Below, piece by piece: positions 43,252 through 51,684 of a stretch of 64,000 nt of DNA. The position numbers and the translations under genes are program-made. The notes below the pieces were generated by a model. That model ran no database searches. It had not been told where the DNA came from and worked only from the letters and a program-made list of their open reading frames with translations. The stretch is from NCBI RefSeq assembly GCF_001665685.1, contig NZ_LZTB01000120.1, forward strand, positions 33,050 through 97,049. The letters are read 5' to 3'. The stretch comes from Mycobacterium sp. 852013-50091_SCH5140682 (GTDB taxonomy: Bacteria; Actinomycetota; Actinomycetes; Mycobacteriales; Mycobacteriaceae). Position 1 is the first letter of the stretch. Each line of letters starts with the position of its first letter.

Positions 43252-45342
43252 ATGGCCGTTAAGCACCGCAAGTCGAAGCAGCGGACAAAAAAGATTGCGA
43301 CTATCGGTGCAGCGACGGCAACCGTCACAGCCCTGACCGTCGGTGTTGCCCAACCGGCCGAGGCAAACGCCGCGGTGGTGAGCCGGGATGTGGCACTGAG
43401 CGCGGCCACAGGCCCCAACTACACGCAGATCATCACCGACTCATCCGACAGCCTGAACAACATCCTCTTCGCGGCCGGGAACTTCGGCGGCGCCGCGGCG
43501 GGCGCGTGGGATCCGATCGCATCGGCGTTCCCGGCCGGCTGGCTGCCGACGTTCAATGCGGGGACGACGCAGGCGGACCTGCTGACGACCCAAGGTCTGA
43601 CCAAAGCATTGGAAGCGGTGCTGAAGAGCTTCGAGGCGCCCGATCTCAGTGTCATTCCTGGGCTCCCAGTGGGTCCCGCGAACGACATCGCCACGGCGCT
43701 GCAAGTCGCCCTTGCTCCGCTTGCGGCGGTTACCGGGGTGGGCGGGACCGCGCTCGAACTGGTCAACACAGCACTTGGAGGGCTTACCAATCTAGGGGTG
43801 CTCGGCGGGATTCCGTCACTCGGCAGTCTGATACCCGGCCTTCGGGTCACGGACACCAGCTATGAATCCAGCTACAACTGGGCTCTGGTTGGCCTCAGCG
43901 GACAAACTAACATCAACAATCTGTTTGCGCAGATTCCGAGTCTGACTGGTTCGTCGCTGGTTACCGGCATTCTCGGAGGCTTGACTCTCGGTGGCGTACC
44001 GATTACCGATCCGTTGCTGCTGCACACCATCGGCGGGATTCTGTCGCCGCTCGACATCATCAACACACCGTCGATAACCGTCTGGGATCCTTCTGGCTCT
44101 GGCCTGTACAACTTCCCACTCGGCGGCAAGGTCGGTTGGCTGGCCACGATGCCCACACTGGATCTCGGCCCGGTGGACGTCGCGGGGATTCCGTTGTCGA
44201 CCACCGACACCGTCGTGGCCGTCCCGATCTTCGCCGGTGGAGTGGCGCTGCCGCTGAACCTCGCGACGTTCGCCACCGTCGCCACACCCGGACTCGTATT
44301 GCCCACGGCCACAGGTGTTTCCACCTTGTTGGGCACTAATCTGCAGTCGTTCGCGATTCCGTTGCTCGGCGTCAGCTACACGAGCTTGAACACCTTGCAG
44401 GCCGGCTACCTGGGTACCAACGGGTTCAACTTCAACAGCGGGCAGACCGTGGGCCTGCTGACCACGCCATTCGGCGCACTGCCGATCGTGTACTCGCTGG
44501 GCTCGGTCAACGCGGGCACCACCGGATTCGGAATCACGCTGCCCTCGCTCTTCACGATCGGGGCGTTGCCGCCCTTCCAGGTCGGTACTGCGCCGACGCA
44601 GCAGTCTCCGGACGGAATCATTCCGGCCAGCGTGCTGAACCTCGGCCTGGATGTTCCGACCCAGACCGACAGCATCACCCATCTGCTCGGGCTTCCGGAT
44701 GTCGGTAAGACGCTGTCGGACACGGTGCTGACTCCGGTCTTCAACGCCACGGCCGCACCGCTGGGAGCGCAGCTCACCAATTACCTGAACAACAACGTCG
44801 GTTCGTGGGCCGACGGGTTCGCCAACTTCGTCAAGCAGTTGACCGCCGCGATCGCGAACGCGTCGTACAACCTTCCCGGTGCGACTCAGCCCGCGGTGAC
44901 CAACAGCCCGTCGACGTTGGCGGTCAACAACACGCCGCAGACAGGGCTGCCCACTCTGCCGTCGGCCAAGACGCTGTCCCTCCCGTCGGCGCCGTCGCTG
45001 AACACGAATACCAGCACACCGACGACGAATTCGGCCGCGGACCAGACGAAGTCCACAGTGACCGACACCACCAAGACGACCGACACCACCAAAACGGTCA
45101 GCACGTCGGCCAATACTGCGCGGGACCGGGTGAACACCTCGGTAACGCAGGCCACCAAGCAGATCAACGACACGGCCAAGAAGGCCACCAAGCAGATCAG
45201 CGATACGGCCAAGCAGGCGGGCGACAACCTCAACAACATCGCAAAGAAGGGGCAGGACGCGGTCAAGAAGACCGTTGCCGGGGCCACGCAGGGCGCCAAG
45301 GATACGGCGGACAACGCCAAGGCCGGAGCATCATCGAAGTAG
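43252..45342 (+). CDS. Large secreted beta-rich protein with Lys/Ala helical tail
   Basis: This 696-residue exported protein has a signal peptide with basic N-region (KHRKSKQRTKK), hydrophobic core and ANA cleavage site near residue 40. The body (about 45-560) is Gly/Leu/Thr/Asn-rich with repeating short hydrophobic strands (PGLPVGP, LGGVPITDPLLL, TTPFGALPIVYSLG). A Thr/Ser/Lys linker follows (TDTTKTTDTTKTV). The last about 80 residues are Lys/Ala/Gln-rich amphipathic helix with an 11-residue-like period (TKQINDTAKKA, TKQISDTAKQA). I do not recognise the family. AAAGGA precedes the ATG. It likely acts at the cell surface. Confidence 0.8.
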   Translation: MAVKHRKSKQRTKKIATIGAATATVTALTVGVAQPAEANAAVVSRDVALSAATGPNYTQIITDSSDSLNNILFAAGNFGGAAAGAWDPIASAFPAGWLPTFNAGTTQADLLTTQGLTKALEAVLKSFEAPDLSVIPGLPVGPANDIATALQVALAPLAAVTGVGGTALELVNTALGGLTNLGVLGGIPSLGSLIPGLRVTDTSYESSYNWALVGLSGQTNINNLFAQIPSLTGSSLVTGILGGLTLGGVPITDPLLLHTIGGILSPLDIINTPSITVWDPSGSGLYNFPLGGKVGWLATMPTLDLGPVDVAGIPLSTTDTVVAVPIFAGGVALPLNLATFATVATPGLVLPTATGVSTLLGTNLQSFAIPLLGVSYTSLNTLQAGYLGTNGFNFNSGQTVGLLTTPFGALPIVYSLGSVNAGTTGFGITLPSLFTIGALPPFQVGTAPTQQSPDGIIPASVLNLGLDVPTQTDSITHLLGLPDVGKTLSDTVLTPVFNATAAPLGAQLTNYLNNNVGSWADGFANFVKQLTAAIANASYNLPGATQPAVTNSPSTLAVNNTPQTGLPTLPSAKTLSLPSAPSLNTNTSTPTTNSAADQTKSTVTDTTKTTDTTKTVSTSANTARDRVNTSVTQATKQINDTAKKATKQISDTAKQAGDNLNNIAKKGQDAVKKTVAGATQGAKDTADNAKAGASSK

Positions 45343-45361
45343 CACCACACCAGCAGGGCCC

Positions 45362-45390
45362 AGGTCGCCACCATCTCCGCGTGGCGACCT
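45362..45390. terminator. Hairpin after the secreted protein gene
   Basis: AGGTCGCCAC (45362-45371) and GTGGCGACCT (45381-45390) are perfect 10-bp arms with a 9-nt loop, 19 nt after the stop. It precedes the kinase gene by 24 nt and overlaps no promoter box. Confidence 0.65.
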
Positions 45391-45414
45391 GCCCAGCCAA
45401 CTAGGCTCCCGTAC

Positions 45415-47001
45415 ATGCCGTTAGGTGCGGGGGCCAAGTTCGCGGGCTATACCGTCATGCGGCTGCTGGGTTCGGGCGGCATGGGTGAGGTCTATCTGGC
45501 CATGCATCCGCGGCTCCCGCGTGAGGATGCGCTCAAGGTTCTGCCCGTCGAGATGAGCACGGACGCCGAATACCGGGCCCGGTTCACGCGGGAAGCGGAT
45601 CTGGCGGCGCGCCTGTGGCATCCGCACATCGTCGGCGTCCACGACCGTGGTGAATTCGAGGGCCGGCTCTGGATCGCCATGGACTATGTCGACGGCACCG
45701 ACGCCGCCCGGCTGGTACGCGAACAGTACCCCGGCGGAATGCCGCCCACCGAGGTCGCGAAGATCATCAACGCGGTGGCCGCCGCACTGGATTACGCCCA
45801 CGAACGTCAGCTGCTGCATCGCGACGTCAAGCCATCCAACATCCTGCTGACCAACCCTGATCACGGCCAGCGCCGAATTATGCTGGCCGACTTCGGGGTT
45901 GCCCGCGCCACGAACGACGACACAGGGCTGACCACCACCAACACCGCAGTGGGATCAGTGGCCTACACCGCACCGGAACAGTTGACCAACGACCCGCTCG
46001 ACGGGCGGGCCGACCAGTACGCGCTGGCGGCAACGGCATACCACCTTCTGACGGGGGCGCCGCCATTCGCGCACTCCAATCCTGCGGTGGTGATCGCCAA
46101 ACGGCTGAGCAGCCCGCCGCCGATGCTGTCGGACACCCACCCGCAATTGCGGTCTCTGGATTCGGTGCTGATCCGCGCGATGGCGAAAGACCCTGGCTCC
46201 CGGTTCAATTCCTGCGCGGAGTTCGCCGATGCCTTCGCGATGGGGGCGGTGCTGCCCGACCTGTCGACGGTGGACCCGCCCACCGCGCCGACCCGGGTTG
46301 CCGAACCGCCCCGACCGCGTACGTCCGAACCACCGCGTCCCGAACCTCCGCCACAGCGCGCGGTCCCGCCGCCACTGATGGTGTCGGGGTGGTCGAGTCC
46401 GAGCATTCCGGTGACACCTCCGCCGCAGTCCTCCCGCCCGGCGATCTCCCCGATGAGCGCAAAACGTGGGCGCAGCCCACTGCCGTGGATCCTGTCTGCC
46501 ATCGTATTGGTGGTGGTTGTGGGTGCAATTGTGTTGGCCGTCAACATCATCGGTGGATCCACCACGACGTCGACCACCAGCGGATCGCTGACCCCGATCA
46601 CCAGTCAACCGACATCGGCCACCACAACCACGACGACGTCGACACCGCGGACCCCGACGGCCACCGCGAAGCCGCCGCTGGTGCCGGGCCCGGATACCCG
46701 CAACGAGGATTGTGGTGCGGGGATTCAACTTCCGGGTCAGCAGGGCTGGGCGACGCGCGCCGGGCGAGGTACGCCGGAGACGTCGTGCTTTCTGGCACGC
46801 AGCGTTCTGGAGTCCTATTGGGCTGAATATCCCAGTCCGAGCAAGGATCACCGCACCGTCGAGGCGGCAGGCACGGTGCCCTGCAGTACCACGGGCAGCC
46901 AGTGCGCGGGGGACAAGTTCGTGATGAACTGCGGCGTCAACGGCAGCGACGGCTGGATCACCTGCACGGGCGGGAAGAACGCACGTGTCTATCTTTTCTA
47001 G
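45415..47001 (+). CDS. Membrane serine/threonine protein kinase
   Basis: This 528-residue Pkn-type kinase has glycine loop LGSGGMGEVY (18-27), catalytic Lys41, HRDVKPSN at 135-142, DFG at 159-161 and APEQL in the activation segment. A Pro-rich linker leads to one membrane helix at about 357-379 (LPWILSAIVLVVVVGAIVLA), a Thr-rich stalk, and an outer domain with several cysteines. The layout resembles PknF-type sensors. TAGGCT ends 7 nt before the ATG (leaderless pattern). The 3' end overlaps the next gene by 17 nt. Ligand and targets unknown. Confidence 0.93.
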   Translation: MPLGAGAKFAGYTVMRLLGSGGMGEVYLAMHPRLPREDALKVLPVEMSTDAEYRARFTREADLAARLWHPHIVGVHDRGEFEGRLWIAMDYVDGTDAARLVREQYPGGMPPTEVAKIINAVAAALDYAHERQLLHRDVKPSNILLTNPDHGQRRIMLADFGVARATNDDTGLTTTNTAVGSVAYTAPEQLTNDPLDGRADQYALAATAYHLLTGAPPFAHSNPAVVIAKRLSSPPPMLSDTHPQLRSLDSVLIRAMAKDPGSRFNSCAEFADAFAMGAVLPDLSTVDPPTAPTRVAEPPRPRTSEPPRPEPPPQRAVPPPLMVSGWSSPSIPVTPPPQSSRPAISPMSAKRGRSPLPWILSAIVLVVVVGAIVLAVNIIGGSTTTSTTSGSLTPITSQPTSATTTTTTSTPRTPTATAKPPLVPGPDTRNEDCGAGIQLPGQQGWATRAGRGTPETSCFLARSVLESYWAEYPSPSKDHRTVEAAGTVPCSTTGSQCAGDKFVMNCGVNGSDGWITCTGGKNARVYLF

Positions 47002-47827
47002 TGGCGTTCGCAACACTTCGGCGGCCGTCGCGGTCTGCTGCGCGATCGTCGCCGGCTGCGCGTCGCCACCGCCCCCGGCCGCGAAACCAGCGGGGGCTCC
47101 GGCCATTCCCGCGGCTGCGCCCGTCGACACATTGGGTGAGAGTTTTGCGGCCCTCACCGCCACCATCCCCGCCGCCGTGGGTGTCGCCGTCGCGTCGGAA
47201 GGCGGTACCCGGCTGTTCGGCAACTGGTCGGCAGGCCCGGCGTGGTCGACCATCAAGGTGCCACTGTCCATCGCCGCGTTGCGCAGTGAGCCCGAGCGGG
47301 CGGGTGCGTTGGTGAACAAGGCAATCGTCCAGTCTGACAACGCTGCTGCTGAGCAGCTCTGGTCCATGCTCGGCGATCCGGCGGCGGCCTCCCACGCGGT
47401 CGAGGCGATCCTGCGCGACGGCAAGGACACAGTCACCGTCGTGCAATCCCAACGAGTGCGCGAAGGCTACAGCGCCTTCGGTCAGACGGACTGGGCGATG
47501 CAGGCCCAGGCCGGGTTCGCCGCACGGTTGCCGTGCCTCGCCGGGGCCGGTCCCGTGCTCGACGACATGCACAGGCTGGCCGCCGACCAACAGTGGGGAC
47601 TCGCCGGAGTCGATGGAGTTGCCGCCAAGGGTGGCTGGGGCCCCGGCGTCGACGGCGCGTATCTGGTCCGGCAGCTCGCCACGGTCAGCAGCCCGTCGGG
47701 AACCTTCGGCGTCGCACTGGCCGCCCAGTCCGACGGCGGCACTTATGACGCCGCCATCGCGGCCATCAACCAGCTCGGCGGCTGGGTCAAGCAGCACCGC
47801 AACGAGTTTCCCGCGATGCCCTGTTGA
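46985..47827 (+). CDS. Beta-lactamase/PBP-fold serine hydrolase lipoprotein
   Basis: This 280-residue lipoprotein has lipobox VAGC with Cys25. It carries the three motifs of penicillin-recognising serine enzymes: STIK (Ser88-Lys91), SDN (117-119) and a KGG near residue 219. The sequence is short and divergent from true class A beta-lactamases, resembling LppW-type mycobacterial lipoproteins. Role in peptidoglycan trimming or as a sensor is possible. The GTG lies inside the kinase gene with GGGAAG ahead, so the two are translationally coupled. Activity on beta-lactams is not shown. Confidence 0.82.
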   Translation: MSIFSSGVRNTSAAVAVCCAIVAGCASPPPPAAKPAGAPAIPAAAPVDTLGESFAALTATIPAAVGVAVASEGGTRLFGNWSAGPAWSTIKVPLSIAALRSEPERAGALVNKAIVQSDNAAAEQLWSMLGDPAAASHAVEAILRDGKDTVTVVQSQRVREGYSAFGQTDWAMQAQAGFAARLPCLAGAGPVLDDMHRLAADQQWGLAGVDGVAAKGGWGPGVDGAYLVRQLATVSSPSGTFGVALAAQSDGGTYDAAIAAINQLGGWVKQHRNEFPAMPC

Positions 47828-47980
47828 GGGTTTCGGGACGCCGAGAAACACGTAGGCGGCCAGAGATGGTGGTAGGCAAGCCCTGCTGCTGTGGGGCTGT
47901 CGCCGCGCGGACCCGTCCCGCTGGCACAGTCAAGCCGGACCAGATGCGTTGCGGCGGTTGCGGACTCCGCTCAGCGGTTA

Positions 47981-50062
47981 CTAATTGCGGGCCAGCGCGC
48001 TTTCGGCGAGGCCGCCGACGACGGGGCTGAGCTGCTGGGCGTATTCGGTGGTGATGTGGTTGTCGTCGCGAAACACCATGGTGTTGCCGATGATGACGGG
48101 GCAGCGGTCGGAGGTGCAGAAGAACTCGCCGAGATTCGCGTACTGTCCGCCTCCGGCCTGCACGGCCGCGGCCTCCGCGGCGATGCCGGTGTCGTTCATG
48201 GCGATCGACCGTTGCGGCGTGCAGGCGGCGACGTCGTTCATGTGCGCCGACAGGCACGTCGGCACGGTGTCATGGGGATCGGGAACCGGACCGAGCACCA
48301 GAACCTTGGCGCCCGTACCGCGTAACTGGGAGACCAACCGCGTCAACGCATCCAGCCACACCGGGTCATAGCTGGTGAAACCGAAGTCGGCACCGTAGCG
48401 GCGCACCATATCGACCACCACGAGCGCCGGGCGCTCCTGCTGAACCCGGGCAAGTACGGCCGCCCGCCACTGCTTGCATTCGGAGAACTCACGGCCCAAG
48501 TAAGGGCTGACGATCGGCAGTTTCAACACCGGGCAGGTGACCTTGGCCATCGTCTCCAACCGCCAGCCGCGCTGCCGCGCAACGGGTTCCAGTGCCGGGT
48601 ACCACATGCCCGCGTGTGAATCGCCGATCAGTGCCACCGTGGTCTTCGAATTCACCTGACCGGCGGCGCATTCCGGTGGGTTCAGGTCTTTCCACGACAA
48701 CACACAGCCGTTGAGAAACACCTCCGGTTTGGTGATGTTGCCCAGCGACGGCGAGAGGTTCGACGGCACGGCCCGCAGGTTCGCCGATGCCGCCACGGCG
48801 GCCCGCAGCTGATCGGCGGGCGTCAGTACTTTCGGCGCGGGCCCCGGCACGGGCGCCTGCACAGCGGCCACCGGGACCGCGGCGGGCCCGGACCCGGTGG
48901 GCACCGGCCGGACGGCCAGCAGGATCAGGCCGGCACACACCGCGACGCCGGTCGCGGTCGCGCCGACCGCGAGACTCCGCCACGCCGACGCGCGCAGGGC
49001 CGCGGCGAACCGGGCGGGATTCTCGATGAGATGCAGCGTCAGGACCGCCAGGCCGAGAGAAATCAGCACCATGAGCACCCGGCCGCCCAGCCCGAGCGGG
49101 CCACCGAACAGTGCGGGCGCCAACAACAGCAGCGGCCAATGCCACAGGTACCAGGAGTACGACACCCGGCCGATGCCGCGCATCACCGGCAGGGCCAACA
49201 GCCGCCCGGCTCCCAGGGTGGGTATCGAGCAGCCGGCACCGATCACCAGCGCGGTGCCCAGTGCAGGCAGCAGCGCAGCGGTACCGGGATAGGGCTCCGA
49301 TGCCCGGATCTGCGTGCATGTCACCAAGATCAGGGCCAGCCCACCCCAGCCCGCGATGGCCGCGCACACCGGCGGCAGCGTCCGCCAACTCGCCGCGGTC
49401 AACGCGATCACGCCACCGACGGCCAGCTCCCAGGCCCGGGTGGGCAGAGAGAAGAACGCCCACGGGGGCATGGTCTGGGTCCAGGCCAACGACAACGCCA
49501 ACGAGCCGCCCGCCACGGCCAACAGCACCAGTGTGTACGGCGTGGCCGAACGGGTGCTCCGCCCGGACCGCGTCAACAACCACGCCACCCCGATGATCAG
49601 CGCCGGCCACAGCAGATAGAACTGCTCCTCGACACCGAGGGACCAATAGTGCTGCAGCGGCGATGGCGGGGTGTCGGCGGCGAGGTAGTCGGTGCCCTCG
49701 ACGGCGAACCGGTAGTTGCCGACGTAGAGCGCGCTGGCGATCGCGTCGCCGAGCACCCCACGCGCTTGCAGCGGCGGTAGCAGCGCGACCGCGCCGATCG
49801 AGGTCGCCACCAGCACCACCGCAGCGGCGGGCAGCAGCCGCCGGGCCCGCGCGGCGTAGAACGACGCCAGCCGCACCGTGCCGGTCTGGCCGGCCTCGCG
49901 CCACAGCAGCCCCGTGATGAGGAAGCCCGAGACCACGAAGAACATGTCGACGCCGATGAATCCGCCGCCTATCCCGGGCACACCCGCGTGATAGAGCACG
50001 ACTGCCAGTACCGCGACCGCGCGCAAGCCTTCGATATCGGGCCGAAATTGTTTGGTGGACAT
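47981..50062 (-). CDS. OafA/YrhL-type acyltransferase with SGNH domain
   Basis: This 693-residue membrane acyltransferase starts FRPDIEGLRAVAVLAVVLYHAG, the acyltransferase-3 hallmark with the catalytic His. It has about ten helices, and PLQHYWSLGVEEQFYLLWP is a second family motif. The C-terminal about 250 residues form an outer SGNH domain, with ALIGDSHAGMWYPAL holding the Ser and VFRDDNHITTEYAQQL the Asp/His. The family O-acylates envelope sugars or lipids. The start is the ATG at 50062, where the conserved sequence begins. It is divergent from the RNase gene. Confidence 0.92.
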   Translation of the reverse strand: MSTKQFRPDIEGLRAVAVLAVVLYHAGVPGIGGGFIGVDMFFVVSGFLITGLLWREAGQTGTVRLASFYAARARRLLPAAAVVLVATSIGAVALLPPLQARGVLGDAIASALYVGNYRFAVEGTDYLAADTPPSPLQHYWSLGVEEQFYLLWPALIIGVAWLLTRSGRSTRSATPYTLVLLAVAGGSLALSLAWTQTMPPWAFFSLPTRAWELAVGGVIALTAASWRTLPPVCAAIAGWGGLALILVTCTQIRASEPYPGTAALLPALGTALVIGAGCSIPTLGAGRLLALPVMRGIGRVSYSWYLWHWPLLLLAPALFGGPLGLGGRVLMVLISLGLAVLTLHLIENPARFAAALRASAWRSLAVGATATGVAVCAGLILLAVRPVPTGSGPAAVPVAAVQAPVPGPAPKVLTPADQLRAAVAASANLRAVPSNLSPSLGNITKPEVFLNGCVLSWKDLNPPECAAGQVNSKTTVALIGDSHAGMWYPALEPVARQRGWRLETMAKVTCPVLKLPIVSPYLGREFSECKQWRAAVLARVQQERPALVVVDMVRRYGADFGFTSYDPVWLDALTRLVSQLRGTGAKVLVLGPVPDPHDTVPTCLSAHMNDVAACTPQRSIAMNDTGIAAEAAAVQAGGGQYANLGEFFCTSDRCPVIIGNTMVFRDDNHITTEYAQQLSPVVGGLAESALARN

Positions 50063-50194
50063 GGTCTTCCGGCCACTCGCGGATACAGCGCGGCGGGACG
50101 TCGATTGCTCGGAAGGGGGCGTTCTGGTCACTCGAGTAACGATCGTGCCATGAGGTTCTGCAGTAACCCGGGATTTGTTGCTAGCGTCGTGGCG

Positions 50195-50611
50195 GTGCGG
50201 CGCGTAGCGATGGCGGTGGTGCTGATCGGGCTGGTGGCCGGCTGCGGTCACAGCGCGCCCACAGCCACCAAGACAACGACGGTCACCACGGCGACCAGCG
50301 CGGCGAAAGCCGCCGACGGCACCTGCAACCTCAACGGGCTCCCGCCGGAAGCCGGGCAGACCGTCAAGCTCATCGAATCCGGCGGCCCGTTCCCGTATCC
50401 GAAAAACGACGGCGTGGTCTTCGGCAATTTCGAACGGGTCCTGCCCCAGCACGAACGCGGCTACTACCACGAGTACACGGTGCCCACACCCGGCGCGAAG
50501 AATCGGGGCGCCCGCCGCATCGTGACCGGCGGGCAGCCGCTGAACCATCCGCCGGAGTTCTACTACACCGGCGACCACTATCAGAGCTTCTGCCGGATCG
50601 GAGGCATGTGA
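50195..50611 (+). CDS. Secreted barnase/RNase T1-type ribonuclease lipoprotein
   Basis: This 138-residue protein has a lipobox LVAGC (Cys17), then a Thr/Ala linker and an RNase N1/T1 domain: PLPP-like LNGLPPEAGQTVKLIESGGPF, VFGNFERVLPQ, GYYHEYTVPTPG (Glu region), RGARRIVTGG (catalytic Arg) and YYTGDHYQSF (catalytic His). Barnase-type enzymes cut RNA after guanine. TAGCGT preceded by TGC ends 7 nt before the GTG at 50195, so a leaderless start is chosen; an ATG at 50150 would give a signal peptide less like a lipoprotein. A barstar gene overlaps its stop. Confidence 0.85.
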   Translation: MRRVAMAVVLIGLVAGCGHSAPTATKTTTVTTATSAAKAADGTCNLNGLPPEAGQTVKLIESGGPFPYPKNDGVVFGNFERVLPQHERGYYHEYTVPTPGAKNRGARRIVTGGQPLNHPPEFYYTGDHYQSFCRIGGM

Positions 50612-50886
50612 AGATCTATCGGATCGACGGGGCCGCGGTCGCATCCAAAGCCGACCTGTTCACCGAGATCGGCCGCGCCGTCAACGGGGACGGTGGCTAC
50701 TTCGGCTCCAACTTCGACGCGCTCGCCGATTGCCTGCGCGGTGGCTTCGGCACACCCGACAACGGCAAGTTCCGGTTCGTCCTGACCGACTACAAGCACG
50801 TGAAGACAGCGCTCGGACCAGACGCGTGGAGCACGCTGCTCGACGTCTTCACCAGTGAGTCCGTCGATTTGTGGCTGACCGCCTGA
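50608..50886 (+). CDS. Barstar-type ribonuclease inhibitor
   Basis: This 92-residue barstar-fold protein shows YRIDGAAVASKADLFTEIGRAV, YFGSNFDALADCLRGGF (the inhibitory helix, with Asp) and RFVLTDYKHVKTAL. Barstar binds its RNase tightly and protects the producing cell. The GTG overlaps the RNase stop (GTGA), with GGAGG upstream, so inhibitor and enzyme are made together. This indicates a toxin with immunity or a regulated secreted RNase. Confidence 0.92.
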   Translation: MKIYRIDGAAVASKADLFTEIGRAVNGDGGYFGSNFDALADCLRGGFGTPDNGKFRFVLTDYKHVKTALGPDAWSTLLDVFTSESVDLWLTA

Positions 50887-51101
50887 ACATTCGTCAGCAA
50901 ACCGTGTGCGGTGGAGCTGATGGGCATCCGACGGGCACAAGCCCGGAGTACCCCCGAGTTAGCAACCCCGCTCTGCGGCAACGGGCTTGACGCCGCCAAC
51001 ACCGTCTGAGCGCACCGGCCGCACGGCCTGCGCAGGGCGGTTACGCTGGCTTTCTGCGGTGTGCTCGCCGGCACCGCGGAACTGACGAAGACTGGAGCGA
51101 C

Positions 51102-51680
51102 GTGGGCATGACCGAAAAGCAACCAACCGGCACGGTGACGTTGCTGATGGCTGCCGCCGAAGGGTCGGCACGCCTGTGGCAAACGCAACCCGGGGACATG
51201 GCCGCCTCGTTGCCATGGTTGCGAGCGACGATGAGCCACCTGATCGCTCTCAATGACGGGGTTCTGCGCGGCGGCGAATACGCATGTGACAGCTTCGTGG
51301 CCACCTTCGGCCGGGCCTCCGACGCGGTGGCCTGTGCCCTCGACCTGCAACTGGCGCCGTCGGATCCGTTCTCGTTGTGCATCGGCCTGCACACCGTCGA
51401 AATGCGCACCGGAGAATCCGTCGCCACCGTGAGCTCGGATGTCGCTGCGCGGCTGCGGGATATGGCCCACGGGGGTCAGACGCTGATGTCGGTCGCGACG
51501 GCCTCGCTGGCCGCAGACCGCCTGCCCGCCGGGGCGTCACTGATGTACATCGGCGACCACGACCTGGGCGAGATGCCTTGGCATGAGCGGCCTTTCCAGC
51601 TGCGGCACGCCGGAGTGCGCGACCAGTTCCGGTCAGTGCGTGCGTCGGACGACACCGTCGCTCAGCATCACTTGAACTGA
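51102..51680 (+). CDS. Degenerate class III cyclase-like domain protein
   Basis: This 192-residue protein aligns by eye with the class III nucleotidyl cyclase domain of mycobacterial regulators (VTLLMAAAEGSARLW against the usual VTFLFTDIEGSTRLW; SFVATFGRASDAVACALDLQ; PFSLCIGLHTVE; SDVAARLRDMAHGGQTLMS). The first metal-binding Asp is replaced by Ala, so catalysis is unlikely. No DNA-binding or membrane part is attached. The GTG at 51102 has GGAG 5 nt upstream; an ATG at 51108 is possible. It is convergent with the glycosidase gene. It may be a sensor domain, but its partner is unknown. Confidence 0.72.
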   Translation: MGMTEKQPTGTVTLLMAAAEGSARLWQTQPGDMAASLPWLRATMSHLIALNDGVLRGGEYACDSFVATFGRASDAVACALDLQLAPSDPFSLCIGLHTVEMRTGESVATVSSDVAARLRDMAHGGQTLMSVATASLAADRLPAGASLMYIGDHDLGEMPWHERPFQLRHAGVRDQFRSVRASDDTVAQHHLN

Positions 51681-51684
51681 CGGA

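Noticed and set aside
47828..47980. Small gene or RNA between the PBP-like lipoprotein and acyltransferase genes
   Set aside because: No ORF with plausible composition and no clear stem-loop; treated as plain convergent gap.
50887..51101. Gene in the gap after barstar
   Set aside because: No convincing reading frame; only a ribosome site for the next gene is visible.
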